From Enorma sp964624825 (GTDB lineage: Bacteria; Actinomycetota; Coriobacteriia; Coriobacteriales; Coriobacteriaceae): DNA of 21,462 nt. Below are positions 7,753 through 15,852 of the stretch, in pieces. Below the pieces are notes generated by a model. It was not told the origin of the DNA, did not search any database, and was given only the letters and a program-made list of their open reading frames with translations. Positions within the stretch are counted from its first letter, which is position 1. Every line of letters starts with the position of its first letter. Where the stretch lies: positions 1 through 21,462 of the forward strand of contig CAZUYD010000031.1 in assembly GCA_964624825.1 (NCBI GenBank), read 5' to 3'. The position numbers and the translations under genes are program-made.

Positions 7753-9147
7753 CTAGCGGGCGAGCAGGTAGCGCGTCTCAAAGGGTGCGAGCTCAAGCGA
7801 GCCTGTAAGCTCCATGACGGCATCATCGGTACCCAGCAGATCGGTGACGACACCGGTAAGATCGGGTGAGGCAACCGTGGCGCGCTCGGCCGACGCATTC
7901 ACCGCCACGAACACCCGCTCGGCAGGAGCACCGCCGCAGGCATCTGCCGTGCGCTCGAATACCAGCTGCTCGCTCGCGATGCACACGGTGCGATAGCGCC
8001 CGTGGCACAGCGCGCGAGCGCCCGCCAGCAGCCGCCCGTCCTCGTCGCGTCCCGTGCGCGCCGCAATAAGCCGCGCGATCCACGCGGTCAGCTCGTTTGG
8101 CGCGGGCTGCCCGAACGCCGGGCGCAGCGCCCAGTCATCGCCGCCGCCCTTCCGGCCTTCAGCGCCCCATTCGCTTCCGTAATACACGCAGGGAATCCCC
8201 GGCATGCCGAAGAGCAGCCCGTACGCAGGGCGCAGGTGCGCCGGGTTGTCCAGCATGCTCGCCAAACGCGTCACGTCGTGGTTGTCGGCGAACGAAAGCA
8301 AATGCAGCCCCTGGTAGATGCACCACGGGTCGCCGCCGAATTGACGATGCAGCGAATGGGCGATCTCGAACATGTTGTGCGCGTTGAAGCTCGAATACAA
8401 ACCCTTGTAGCACTCGTAGTTCGTGCACGAATGAAGCATCTGCTCGTTCACGAGCTGGCTGTAGTCGCCGTGAAGCGCCTCCCCGATGAGCACGAAGGAC
8501 GCATCACCCGGTATGTCGCCCGCAGCGACCTGGGACAGCTCGTTCGCCAGCGCTCGCAGCCGCCGGATGAAATCATGGTCGAGCGCATAGGCGACATCCA
8601 GCCGCAGCCCGTCGATGCCGAGCTCGTCGCGCCAGGCGCGCACGCACCCGAGAAGGTATGCCGCGACCTCGGGGTTGCGCACGTTGAGCTTCACCAGCTC
8701 GAAGTGACCCTCCCATCCCTCGTACCAGAAGCCGTCGCCATAGGGAGAGTCCCCGTCGAAGTTCGTGATGAACCAATCGCGATAGCGAGACTCCCAACCC
8801 TTGTGGCGCACATCCTGAAACGCCCAGAACTCCCGTCCCACATGGTTGAGCACCGCGTCGATCACCACGCGCATGCCGCGCGCATGCAGAGCGCGCACCA
8901 CCGCGGCAAGGTCGTCGTTGGTGCCGAGGCGGCAATCGACGCGCATGAGGTCGCGGGTGTCGTATCCGTGCGTGCTCGACTCGAACACCGGGTTGAGCAG
9001 CACCGCGCCGGCACCAAGGCGGCTCAGATGGTCGGCCCATTCGATGATTCGGCGGATACGCGGAACCGCCTCCCCGTCGTTTTCATGCGGCGCCCCGCAC
9101 ATACCCAGCGGATAGACCTGGTAAAGCGCGCACTCATGCGCCCACAT
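7753..9147 (-). CDS. GH13 alpha-amylase-family glycosidase
   Basis: A 464-residue GH13 enzyme expected to cleave or rearrange alpha-glucosidic bonds in maltodextrins or glycogen-derived glucans. The four GH13 regions are visible: DAVLNH (97-102), GLRLDVA (180-186, nucleophile Asp184), IGEALHG (221-227, acid/base Glu223) and FADNHD (286-291, transition-state Asp291). All three catalytic carboxylates are present. It has no signal peptide or added binding module, so it is probably cytosolic. The catalytic barrel is followed by a short beta-sheet C domain. Exact specificity (alpha-amylase, neopullulanase or oligosaccharide hydrolase) cannot be read from sequence. The chosen ATG has GAGGGG about nine bases upstream. 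It stands alone, downstream of the rubredoxin terminator and 254 bases before the recJ gene. A GCGGTACCGC palindrome (7743-7752) touches its stop codon. Confidence 0.92.
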   Translation of the reverse strand: MWAHECALYQVYPLGMCGAPHENDGEAVPRIRRIIEWADHLSRLGAGAVLLNPVFESSTHGYDTRDLMRVDCRLGTNDDLAAVVRALHARGMRVVIDAVLNHVGREFWAFQDVRHKGWESRYRDWFITNFDGDSPYGDGFWYEGWEGHFELVKLNVRNPEVAAYLLGCVRAWRDELGIDGLRLDVAYALDHDFIRRLRALANELSQVAAGDIPGDASFVLIGEALHGDYSQLVNEQMLHSCTNYECYKGLYSSFNAHNMFEIAHSLHRQFGGDPWCIYQGLHLLSFADNHDVTRLASMLDNPAHLRPAYGLLFGMPGIPCVYYGSEWGAEGRKGGGDDWALRPAFGQPAPNELTAWIARLIAARTGRDEDGRLLAGARALCHGRYRTVCIASEQLVFERTADACGGAPAERVFVAVNASAERATVASPDLTGVVTDLLGTDDAVMELTGSLELAPFETRYLLAR

Positions 9148-9351
9148 AGCATCAACCCCTCATATACCGATCCGACGTGCATAGCCCGCTGCCGCCGCGC
9201 GCCGCGATGCCCGCGGCAGCTGCAGCGGATATATCTGCCGCGCGTGCCAGCACGGCACTACCGGGCATGGATGCGTCATGCTGAACGGCAGCGAAAGCGA
9301 AGCGCATGATGAGCTTACAATATAGCTGCGCCCGCCACATCCCATCATGAA

Positions 9352-9385
9352 AAGCCGGGCTGCAGCGTGCGCCGCAGCCCGGCTT
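9352..9385 (-). terminator. Rho-independent terminator of the rubredoxin gene
   Basis: On the minus strand, AAGCCGGGCTGC (9385-9374) pairs perfectly with GCAGCCCGGCTT (9363-9352) around a 10-base loop, a 12-bp GC-rich stem running into a short TTTT tract. It starts 24 bases after the rubredoxin stop codon. Confidence 0.8.
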
Positions 9386-9409
9386 CGCGGGTATATCGCA
9401 GCGAGGCGG

Positions 9410-9553
9410 CTACTCCTCGACCGGCTCGAACTCGTCGGGACCAACACCGCATACGGGGCAGACATAGTCCTCGGGAAGCTCCGGGGTGTCGACCTCGACC
9501 TCGTAGCCGCATACCACGCACACGAATTTATACGTCTTCTTCTCGTCACTCAT
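9410..9553 (-). CDS. Rubredoxin-like protein (47 aa)
   Basis: A 47-residue protein with two knuckles, CVVCGY (Cys12, Cys15) and CPVCGVGPDEFEP (Cys32, Cys35), which bind one iron in the rubredoxin fold. Rubredoxins are small cytosolic electron carriers, often serving rubrerythrin, superoxide reductase or flavodiiron proteins that detoxify oxygen and peroxide in anaerobes. The segment between the knuckles is about seven residues shorter than in classical clostridial rubredoxin and resembles the rubredoxin domains fused to rubrerythrins and flavoproteins; it is rich in acidic residues. The ATG start has GAAGGGA about seven bases upstream. It is a monocistronic unit with an AT-rich upstream region and a strong terminator. 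No redox partner gene lies nearby, so its partner is unknown. Confidence 0.9.
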   Translation of the reverse strand: MSDEKKTYKFVCVVCGYEVEVDTPELPEDYVCPVCGVGPDEFEPVEE

Positions 9554-9838
9554 GCGAATCATCCCTTCATGGTTGACCGGGGTACTTCTTCCGGTACGGC
9601 ACGAGTATAACCCGAGCGTTGCACATCTATGCTGCTATTTGAGAATATGTCCGAATAGTGAATTTGCTACACATTTTCTAGCATATATGTGCGCCGCGTT
9701 GCGCCCCCCGGACGCACGGCCTGCGATGCAGGCACCGCGCAGCGCTCACGCCAGGCAGGAAGCCGCCGGTTGCCTCGACCCCCCCCTTGCAGCCGTGAGG
9801 GCGCGTAGGCTAGAACGCACCTCGGCCGCAAACCCGGC
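9554..9838. other. smpB-rubredoxin intergenic region without a gene
   Basis: This 285-base stretch holds the AT-rich rubredoxin promoter region and, next to smpB, GC-rich DNA with an eight-C run (9779-9786). I looked for tmRNA (ssrA), which often follows smpB, and saw neither its conserved 5' end nor a tRNA-like 3' end. I see no terminator with a convincing T-tract after smpB. Confidence 0.6.
9604..9609 (-). promoter_or_regulatory. Candidate -10 element for the rubredoxin gene
   Basis: The minus strand reads TATACT here, about 50 bases before the rubredoxin ATG, at the edge of an unusually AT-rich patch (about 9604-9690) in a GC-rich genome. No clear -35 hexamer is seen. The patch also holds a short inverted repeat, TGCTA/TAGCA (9665-9683), which could be an operator. 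Confidence 0.4.
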
Positions 9839-10309
9839 TCAGCGGTTGCGCTCCTTGAGCGCCCGATCGATCTCGCGCTGCATATCGCGTTTCGCCATGT
9901 CCTCGCGCTTGTCGTAGAGCTTCTTGCCTCGCCCCAGCCCAAGCAGGAGCTTTACGCGGCCGTCTTCGTTGAAGTAGAGCTCGAGCGGCACGAGCGCATA
10001 TCCACGGGTGCGCAGCTTGGCGTCGAGATGGTCGATCTCCTTGCGGTGCAGCAGCAGGCGGCGGCGCCGATCGGGGTCGCGGTTGAAGATGCTTCCGTTG
10101 CTATAGGGGTGAATATGCACCCCTACGAGCCAGCATTCACCGTTGCGAATCAGCGCGAAGGTATCGGTTATCTGGCACGCGCGCTCGCGGAGGCTCCGAA
10201 CCTCGGTGCCGGCGAGCTCGATACCGCATTCATACGTCTCCTCGATGAAGTACTCATGCCGCGCCGAACGGTTTTTCGCGATGAGCTTGCGCTCCTTACG
10301 ATTTGGCAT
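9839..10309 (-). CDS. smpB: SsrA-binding protein SmpB
   Basis: A 156-residue SmpB, the tmRNA partner that brings ssrA RNA to ribosomes stalled on broken mRNA. The oligonucleotide-binding barrel is recognisable from its conserved start (NRSARHEYFIEETYECGIEL), GTEVRSLR, and HPYSNGSIFNRDPDRRRRLLLHRKEI in the middle. The basic C-terminal tail (GLGRGKKLYDKREDMAKRD) is the part that enters the mRNA channel. An upstream in-frame ATG would add 39 Arg-rich residues unlike the family; the chosen ATG has GGAGG six bases upstream and matches family length. Its start overlaps the end of the TPR gene by 14 bases, so the two are translationally linked. RNase R, which acts with tmRNA-SmpB in other bacteria, is two genes upstream. 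Confidence 0.96.
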   Translation of the reverse strand: MPNRKERKLIAKNRSARHEYFIEETYECGIELAGTEVRSLRERACQITDTFALIRNGECWLVGVHIHPYSNGSIFNRDPDRRRRLLLHRKEIDHLDAKLRTRGYALVPLELYFNEDGRVKLLLGLGRGKKLYDKREDMAKRDMQREIDRALKERNR

Positions 10310-11276
10310 ATGCGTCCTCCGCATCCGAGCCCTCACCGAAGCGATCCTGTGAACCCTGCGGCGCGCGATCATGCGAGACGCCGTCCTGCGCGGCGCCATG
10401 TTGCGCGGCGTCGCCCGCCGTAGCACGCGCGCGCTCTGCTGCTAGCTCGGCATCGGACTCATGAATCAGCTGGATGAGCGCCTTCGCCGCATCCTCGCCC
10501 ACGAGGTCGCGCGCGCGAACGGTGAGACGCGTCGCCTCATCGCGATCACCCGCCCGAGAGGCATCGGTCGCGCACATGAGCAGGCAGATGGCGATCTCGG
10601 CATTCGGGGTGGTCGGGAACCCCTGCTCTTCGAGCGCCTTGGTCGTCTCTTCTTCCGAGGCGTTCGCGGCATCGGGCGCCTCGGACGTTACGCGAGCCAT
10701 CAGCCGATGCGTGCGCGCGTCGTGGGGCGCATACGTCACGGCGCGCCGCGCAAACCCCGCAGCGAGCAGCCCCTCATGTTGGTTCAAGAAAAACTGGCCG
10801 AGCCCCGCATAGGCGCGCCCGAGCAGCGCCGCGTCGGCAGCGCGATCGAGAACCGAGAAATTCAGCGCCCCCCATTCGCGCTCGTCGCCGAGCACTCGGT
10901 ACAGCTCCGCCAAATCGAGACGATACGCGCAGCCCATGGGATTCCAACGCACCGCCTGCTTGAGCGCATCGCGCGCAAGCGCGTATTCCTGCTGCTGGAT
11001 ATACGCGAAGGCCAGGGCAGCGTACACGCGGTCAAACGGCACCTCGACCTGCACGAGCTCGCGCGGGTCCTGCTCGATTCGACGGTACGCAAGCCGCTCG
11101 AACGCGCTGGCGAAGCAAAAATATTGCACATCATCGGTCGTGATGCAGGCGACCGCCACATAGTCCTCGATCGCATCGCGCATCTCGAGCAGCGCGGGCA
11201 GCGCGGCATCGATATCCCCGTGCCCGAGAAAGTTCTCTGCGCGCAAGATCTCGTCCACGCTCACCGGTATGTCCAT
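10296..11276 (-). CDS. TPR-like helical-repeat protein of unknown function
   Basis: A protein of 326 residues made of predicted helical pairs resembling tetratricopeptide repeats, for example AALAFAYIQQQEYALARDAL, then a segment with WNPMGCAYRLDLAELYRVLGD, and another with GRAYAGLGQFFLNQHEGLLAAGFARRAV. TPR proteins are usually protein-protein scaffolds. The last 50 residues are low complexity, rich in Ala, Gln, Asp and Arg, and probably disordered. There is no signal peptide or membrane segment. An ATG six codons upstream was not used because the strong SD AGGGGAGG lies within those codons, just before the chosen ATG. It sits between rnr and smpB and overlaps smpB by 14 bases, so a link to RNA or ribosome quality control is suggested by context only. 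I do not recognise the family. Confidence 0.85.
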   Translation of the reverse strand: MDIPVSVDEILRAENFLGHGDIDAALPALLEMRDAIEDYVAVACITTDDVQYFCFASAFERLAYRRIEQDPRELVQVEVPFDRVYAALAFAYIQQQEYALARDALKQAVRWNPMGCAYRLDLAELYRVLGDEREWGALNFSVLDRAADAALLGRAYAGLGQFFLNQHEGLLAAGFARRAVTYAPHDARTHRLMARVTSEAPDAANASEEETTKALEEQGFPTTPNAEIAICLLMCATDASRAGDRDEATRLTVRARDLVGEDAAKALIQLIHESDAELAAERARATAGDAAQHGAAQDGVSHDRAPQGSQDRFGEGSDAEDAYAKS

Positions 11277-11439
11277 CGATCCTCCCCTATTCAATCTATC
11301 GCAGGCTCAAGCGCCATATCGAATGCTCGCGCATGCAGCCGAGCCCGTATGCCAAGCGGCAGCCGCGACGCGCGCCCGCCGGGCACCCGCTCCTGCCACG
11401 CGCTGAGCAGCAAAGCCCTTACGATATACCCGAAACGCA

Positions 11440-13554
11440 TCACGCCGTCAACGCCGACGCGCCGCGGGCACCCGCACCCGAACCAGAGCGCACCGGCGTT
11501 GCGATGAGCGCCAGGTCGATGTGACCGCGCACCGGCTGCACCGCAGCGACCTCGACGACGACGCGATCACCCGGGCGAATCGTCTTGCCGCTCATCGACC
11601 CGACGAACGTGAGCGTTCGCTCATCGAGGTCAAACCATTCGTCCCCCAGATCGCGCGTATGGATGAGCCCTTCCGCCTGCGTCTCGTCAAGGCGGACGAA
11701 CGCCCCCATGGCATCGACCCACGTGACCGTGCCTCGCGCGCGCGCGCCTATGCGTCCGGCATAGTAGCGCGCCGCCTCGACCTTCTGCGAGGCGTGCGCG
11801 GCGGCATCTGCGATGCGCTCGCGTTCGCTGCAGGCGCGGCAAAGCTGCGGAAGCAACGGCTCGAGCGCGGTGGAGCCCGCCCCCACGAGCGACTGCGCCC
11901 GTACCCGCGCGCGCGGTGCGCCCAGGCGGGAGCGTGTGAGCTCGAGTTTGAGTACGCGATGCACCAGCAGGTCTGGATAGCGCCTGATGGGGCTGGTGAA
12001 GTGGCAGTAGGCATCGGCGCCGAGGGCGTAGTGCCCTTCGTTATGCGGCCGATAGACCGCTCGCTGCATAGCGCGCAGCAGCAAGGCGTTCACAAGCTCC
12101 GATTCGGGCGCGTCCTTCACGCGCGCCAGAAGATCCTGCATCGCCGCCTGGTCTCCCGCGGCGATTCGCACCTGCTCGGCATGGTCGATAATCCCCAGCT
12201 CTTTGAGCGTCGATGCGGCCGCGTATATGTGGTCGGGCGCAGGCGGCTCGTGCACGCGGTACGCGCTCGCCAGGTGCCGGTGCGCCATCCAGCCGGCGAC
12301 GCACTCATTCGCAAGCAGCATGGCCTCCTCGACGAGCCCCGTCGCATCGGTGCGCCTGCGATTCACCAGCTTGTACGGCTCGCCCGCCTCGTCGATGAGC
12401 GCATGCAGCTCAACGGTGTCGAAATCGACGGCGCCGCGACGGGCGCGCAGATCACGCCGCTTCTGCGCGAGCTCATGGGCGCACGCGAGCGCATCATCGA
12501 TATCGAAGCCCTCCGCTGCATGGCGCGCGGCGCCGTCAAGCGCTCCGACCGCACCGGTTGCATCTCCCGCCAAACGTGCATCGACCTCATCGTATGTGAG
12601 GCGTGCGCGCGAGTGGATCACGCTGGGGTATAAGGCGCAGCCGGTGCGCTCCCCGTTGGCATCGAGCGTCATATCGACCGTCACGGCCAGCCGATCCTCA
12701 TGCGGGCGCAGCGAGCACAGGTCGTTCGAAAGGCGCTCGGGCAGCATGGGGAGCACGCGATCGGCCAGATAGACCGAGGTGCCACGGCGCCGCGCCTCAA
12801 GATCGACCGACGTGCCCCAGGGCACGTAGTGAGATACGTCCGCTATGTGCACGCCCAGCGCGTATCCGCCGTCACGGGTTCGCGAAATGGAGATCGCGTC
12901 ATCAAAATCGCGCGCATCGACCGGGTCGATGGTGAATACCGGACGGTCGCGCAGGTCATGGCGAAGCGGGTCTTCCAAGGCGGCTTCGACGTCGAGCGCT
13001 AAGGACGCCGCCTCGCGCAGCGCAGACTCGGGATATCCTTCCTGAAGGTCATATCGCGCCATGATGCAGCGAATTCCCAGATCGGGCGCGTCACATCCGC
13101 CCAGGCGGCGCTCAATGGTAACGACGCCCGACTCATACCGGCTGGGATACGCGACGATGCGGGCGCGCACCACATCGCCCATCGACACGCCGGCGCGTGA
13201 GGGCGAATCGTCCTGCGGAAGGACGAAGAAGTCGGCGCGAAGACGCGCGTCGAGCGGACGGATGCACCCAAGAGGCCCCGCTTCCTCGAAGGTGCCGACC
13301 ACGATGCTGGTCGCGCGCTCGATGACGCTTTCCACGAACGCGCGCTTCGCGCCCTCGCGTTGATGCTGGATGCTCACGGCAACGGTGTCGCCGTTCATAA
13401 CCTCGCGCAGCGCACGGCCTGTGAGCCTGAACTCGCCCTCGGCCGTCTCGACGAACCCGCCCGCATCGGTCAGGCGGACGGTACCGGTGAGCGTCGGCCG
13501 TCGCGTATGGCGCGTCGGGCTCCGATGCCCACGCGCACGCCCTTTTCGCCCCAC
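11440..13554 (-). CDS. rnr: Ribonuclease R (RNB-family 3'-5' exoribonuclease)
   Basis: A 704-residue hydrolytic 3'-5' exoribonuclease able to degrade structured RNA; in other bacteria it removes mRNA released by trans-translation and takes part in rRNA quality control. After a basic N-terminus come cold-shock-like OB folds (about 20-160), the RNB catalytic domain and a C-terminal S1 domain (about 600-690, starting GARARGTVTWVDAMGAFVRL). The active-site cluster TIDPVDARDFDDA places Asp210, Asp216, Asp218 and Asp219 like the four catalytic Asp of E. coli RNase R. The GTG start is supported by GGGGAGGT about five bases upstream. An N-terminal helix-turn-helix found in E. coli RNase R is absent. 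It lies between ftsX and the TPR-smpB pair, 163 bases before the TPR start. Confidence 0.94.
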   Translation of the reverse strand: MGRKGRARGHRSPTRHTRRPTLTGTVRLTDAGGFVETAEGEFRLTGRALREVMNGDTVAVSIQHQREGAKRAFVESVIERATSIVVGTFEEAGPLGCIRPLDARLRADFFVLPQDDSPSRAGVSMGDVVRARIVAYPSRYESGVVTIERRLGGCDAPDLGIRCIMARYDLQEGYPESALREAASLALDVEAALEDPLRHDLRDRPVFTIDPVDARDFDDAISISRTRDGGYALGVHIADVSHYVPWGTSVDLEARRRGTSVYLADRVLPMLPERLSNDLCSLRPHEDRLAVTVDMTLDANGERTGCALYPSVIHSRARLTYDEVDARLAGDATGAVGALDGAARHAAEGFDIDDALACAHELAQKRRDLRARRGAVDFDTVELHALIDEAGEPYKLVNRRRTDATGLVEEAMLLANECVAGWMAHRHLASAYRVHEPPAPDHIYAAASTLKELGIIDHAEQVRIAAGDQAAMQDLLARVKDAPESELVNALLLRAMQRAVYRPHNEGHYALGADAYCHFTSPIRRYPDLLVHRVLKLELTRSRLGAPRARVRAQSLVGAGSTALEPLLPQLCRACSERERIADAAAHASQKVEAARYYAGRIGARARGTVTWVDAMGAFVRLDETQAEGLIHTRDLGDEWFDLDERTLTFVGSMSGKTIRPGDRVVVEVAAVQPVRGHIDLALIATPVRSGSGAGARGASALTA

Positions 13555-13643
13555 GCTGACCTCCCCTCTTCCTGCGCTGTCACCGTTTCAGCCCCCGGCA
13601 AGGCATTCGCCACCCGGGCGCCGGCGCGCACGCCCCCAAACGC

Positions 13644-13720
13644 AAGGGGAGCCGACCATCTCATGCACGGCGTCCGCAATGACGCGAAATCGCACGCACG
13701 AGGTGGACGGCTCCCCCTTG
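13644..13720 (-). repeat. Long imperfect inverted repeat between ftsX and rnr
   Basis: The arms 13644-13666 and 13696-13720 are imperfect inverse complements over about 24 bases (three mismatches and one bulge), around a 29-base loop containing a second small stem (GCGTC/GACGC). On the minus strand it starts 16 bases after the ftsX stop codon and ends in CTTGCGTTTGGG. It could be a terminator or attenuator for ftsEX, or a structured RNA, but the T-tract is poor. Confidence 0.6.
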
Positions 13721-13736
13721 GAACGCAACAGGCGCG

Positions 13737-14657
13737 CTATATCTTCAGGTAGCGCCTCATCGCAATCGCAGAGCCAAACAGGCCGATCAACAAGCCGACG
13801 GCCACTAGCGCCATATAGGTGGCGAGGTACAGCTCCATGGGAATGGTGAACGGCAGCCAGCTCGACACCATGCTCTGGATGCGCGGGATGAGCAGGTTGC
13901 GCACGAGCTCGAGCACGCCGATGGCGAACAGCGCACCGAGCACCGCTTGGAGCACGCCCTCGGTGATGAACGGCCCGCGGATGAACCCGTTGGACGCTCC
14001 GACCAAGCGCATGATGCCGATCTCGCGGCGACGCGCCGTGATGGACAGGCGAATGGTGTTGTTGATGAAGATGAACGCGATGAAGGTGAGCAGCGCCACC
14101 AAGACGACGCACGCGATGCGAATGTAGCCCGTCACCTGGAAGAGCCTGCCGACGATCTCCTGGCTGTAGAGCACGCTGCTGTCGACGTCCCCGTCATCGG
14201 CAATGGCCTGGAAATCGGCATCTGCTTTGATGCGCTCGGCCATCGCCTCGACCTGCGAGGAATCTTCCATGATGATCTCGTACGAGCGCGGCAACGGGTT
14301 CTCGCCATCGAGCGCCGCGAGCGTCGAATCGGCGCTGTCGGACATCTGCGAGTACTCCTCGTAGGCGTCTTCCTTCGACTTGAAATTGACCTGGGCAACA
14401 TTGTCCCAGCTCTCAAGCTTGGCCTGGAATGCGGCGACGTCCTCGTCGGATGCGTCGTCCGAAATGAATGCGTTGATGGTCACGGTGTCTTCGATGGTAC
14501 CGATGGCCGACGTGATGAGCGCCGAGCCCACGACGAACAACCCGATGATGAAGAGCGAGAGGAAGATCGTGATGACCGCACCGAGCGATGTCGTCCAGTT
14601 GCGGAAGAAATGGCTGAATGCCTCGCGAAGCGAGTAGCCTATGTTAGAGGGTGCCAT
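13737..14657 (-). CDS. ftsX: Cell division protein FtsX
   Basis: A 306-residue membrane protein that pairs with FtsE in an ABC-type complex that signals across the membrane to activate peptidoglycan hydrolases during division. It has the FtsX layout: a short cytosolic N-terminus, TM1 (about 25-47), a large extracytoplasmic domain (about 50-175, rich in Asp/Glu/Ser), and TM2 (178-199), TM3 (233-253) and TM4 (278-300). The MacB/FtsX signature region ARRREIGIMRLVGASNGFIRGPF (208-230) precedes TM3. The chosen ATG overlaps the end of ftsE by 14 bases and has AGGGGAGG 11 bases upstream inside ftsE; a further upstream ATG would add 27 residues. In many Actinobacteria an M23 peptidase partner or smpB follows ftsX; here rnr does. 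Confidence 0.96.
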   Translation of the reverse strand: MAPSNIGYSLREAFSHFFRNWTTSLGAVITIFLSLFIIGLFVVGSALITSAIGTIEDTVTINAFISDDASDEDVAAFQAKLESWDNVAQVNFKSKEDAYEEYSQMSDSADSTLAALDGENPLPRSYEIIMEDSSQVEAMAERIKADADFQAIADDGDVDSSVLYSQEIVGRLFQVTGYIRIACVVLVALLTFIAFIFINNTIRLSITARRREIGIMRLVGASNGFIRGPFITEGVLQAVLGALFAIGVLELVRNLLIPRIQSMVSSWLPFTIPMELYLATYMALVAVGLLIGLFGSAIAMRRYLKI

Positions 14658-15852
14658 AGTTTCCGTAGCCTCCCCTCTCCTGATCGCGAATGACATGGCC
14701 TGCTTCGAGCGCGATGACGCGGCGGTGCATGGAGTCAACCATCTCGCGGTCGTGCGTCGCCACGATTACCGTGGTTCCGGTGCGGTTGATGCGCTCCAGA
14801 AGCTTCATGATGCCCAGCGAGATCGCCGGGTCGAGGTTACCGGTCGGCTCGTCGCAGATGAGCAGCGGCGGGCGGTTGACCATGGCGCGCGCAACGTTCA
14901 CGCGCTGCTGCTCGCCGCCCGAAAGCTGGTCGGGCGTCGAGTGCATCTGATCGGCCAGGCCAACGAGGCGCAGCACCTCGGGAACCTGGGCGCGAATGAC
15001 GCCACGCGGCTTGCCGATGCATTCGAGCGCGAACGCAACGTTTTGGTATGCCGACTTGTTGGGAAGCAGGCGGAAATCCTGGAACACGATGCCCATCTGG
15101 CGACGCAGATAGGGAACCTTGCGATTGCGAATGCGCATAAGATCCTGCCCCGCCACGATCACGCGGCCCGATGTAGGCTTGACCTCGCGCATGAGCGTGC
15201 GCAGCAGCGTGGATTTGCCCGACCCGGAGTGGCCGACCAAGAAGACGAACTCGCCGGGGTAAATCTTGAGGTTGACGTCATCGAGCGCCGGCTTGTTCGG
15301 CTGCGCCGGGTAGACCTTCGTCACGTGCTCCATGACGATTACCGGATCGACGCCCTCGCCGTGCGGCGTCTGCTTGCGCGAACCCTCGACCGGCGCGAAC
15401 ACCGACGTGAAGTCCGTGCTCTTAAGCGCGTTGTCGAGCATCGAGACCTCATGCTTCTGATCGGCGCCGACCTGCGACGGCGCCGGAGCCATCGGATCGG
15501 GGATCGACGAGGTTATGGCACCCGTACCCTCAATCGGCGAAGCCGGCGCGGCAGGCGAAGCCACCGTGACGCCCGCGCTTGCAAGAAACTCGCCCGTATC
15601 GCCGGGCGAAACCGACGGGACAGCGCCGGTGCTCGACGGCGCCGCGGCGACACCCGATGCCTCCGCAGAAGCGAAGCCGTCCGGCGCGTGGTATTCGAAC
15701 GGATCCTGCACGGAAGCCTGATCGTCTCGCGTTTGTCCTACTACCTGTTCTTCCTCGTCCGCTGAGGAATACGCGAAGTGAGAGGATGCCGGGCGCTCCT
15801 GCGTGCGCCGCACACCCTGCCCGTCTCCGGGTTTACGGAAGTGGTTGCCCAC
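14644..15852 (-). CDS. ftsE: FtsE ATPase with a long N-terminal extension
   Basis: A 402-residue protein whose last 230 residues are a standard FtsE ABC ATPase: Walker A GHSGSGKST (207-215), Q-loop FQD (257-259), signature LSGGEQQ (310-316), Walker B LLICDEP (330-336) and switch His367 in THD. It binds FtsX at the inner face of the membrane and powers division-site wall hydrolysis. Ordinary FtsE has about 220-230 residues. Here about 170 residues precede the ATPase, rich in Ala, Pro, Ser, Gly and acidic residues with no membrane segment, so probably disordered. The extension is supported by a GTG start with AAGGAG about five bases upstream, and by an extended -10 promoter just before it. FtsE and FtsX overlap by 14 bases. 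Confidence 0.95.
   Translation of the reverse strand: MGNHFRKPGDGQGVRRTQERPASSHFAYSSADEEEQVVGQTRDDQASVQDPFEYHAPDGFASAEASGVAAAPSSTGAVPSVSPGDTGEFLASAGVTVASPAAPASPIEGTGAITSSIPDPMAPAPSQVGADQKHEVSMLDNALKSTDFTSVFAPVEGSRKQTPHGEGVDPVIVMEHVTKVYPAQPNKPALDDVNLKIYPGEFVFLVGHSGSGKSTLLRTLMREVKPTSGRVIVAGQDLMRIRNRKVPYLRRQMGIVFQDFRLLPNKSAYQNVAFALECIGKPRGVIRAQVPEVLRLVGLADQMHSTPDQLSGGEQQRVNVARAMVNRPPLLICDEPTGNLDPAISLGIMKLLERINRTGTTVIVATHDREMVDSMHRRVIALEAGHVIRDQERGGYGNYGTL

Noticed and set aside
9779..9786. Run of eight C as a phase-variable tract
   Set aside because: It is intergenic, 60 bases beyond the smpB stop, and not clearly in a promoter spacer or coding frame.
9554..9838. tmRNA (ssrA) downstream of smpB
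   Set aside because: No conserved 5' tmRNA start, no tag-peptide frame and no tRNA-like 3' end visible on either strand; the gap is also too short.
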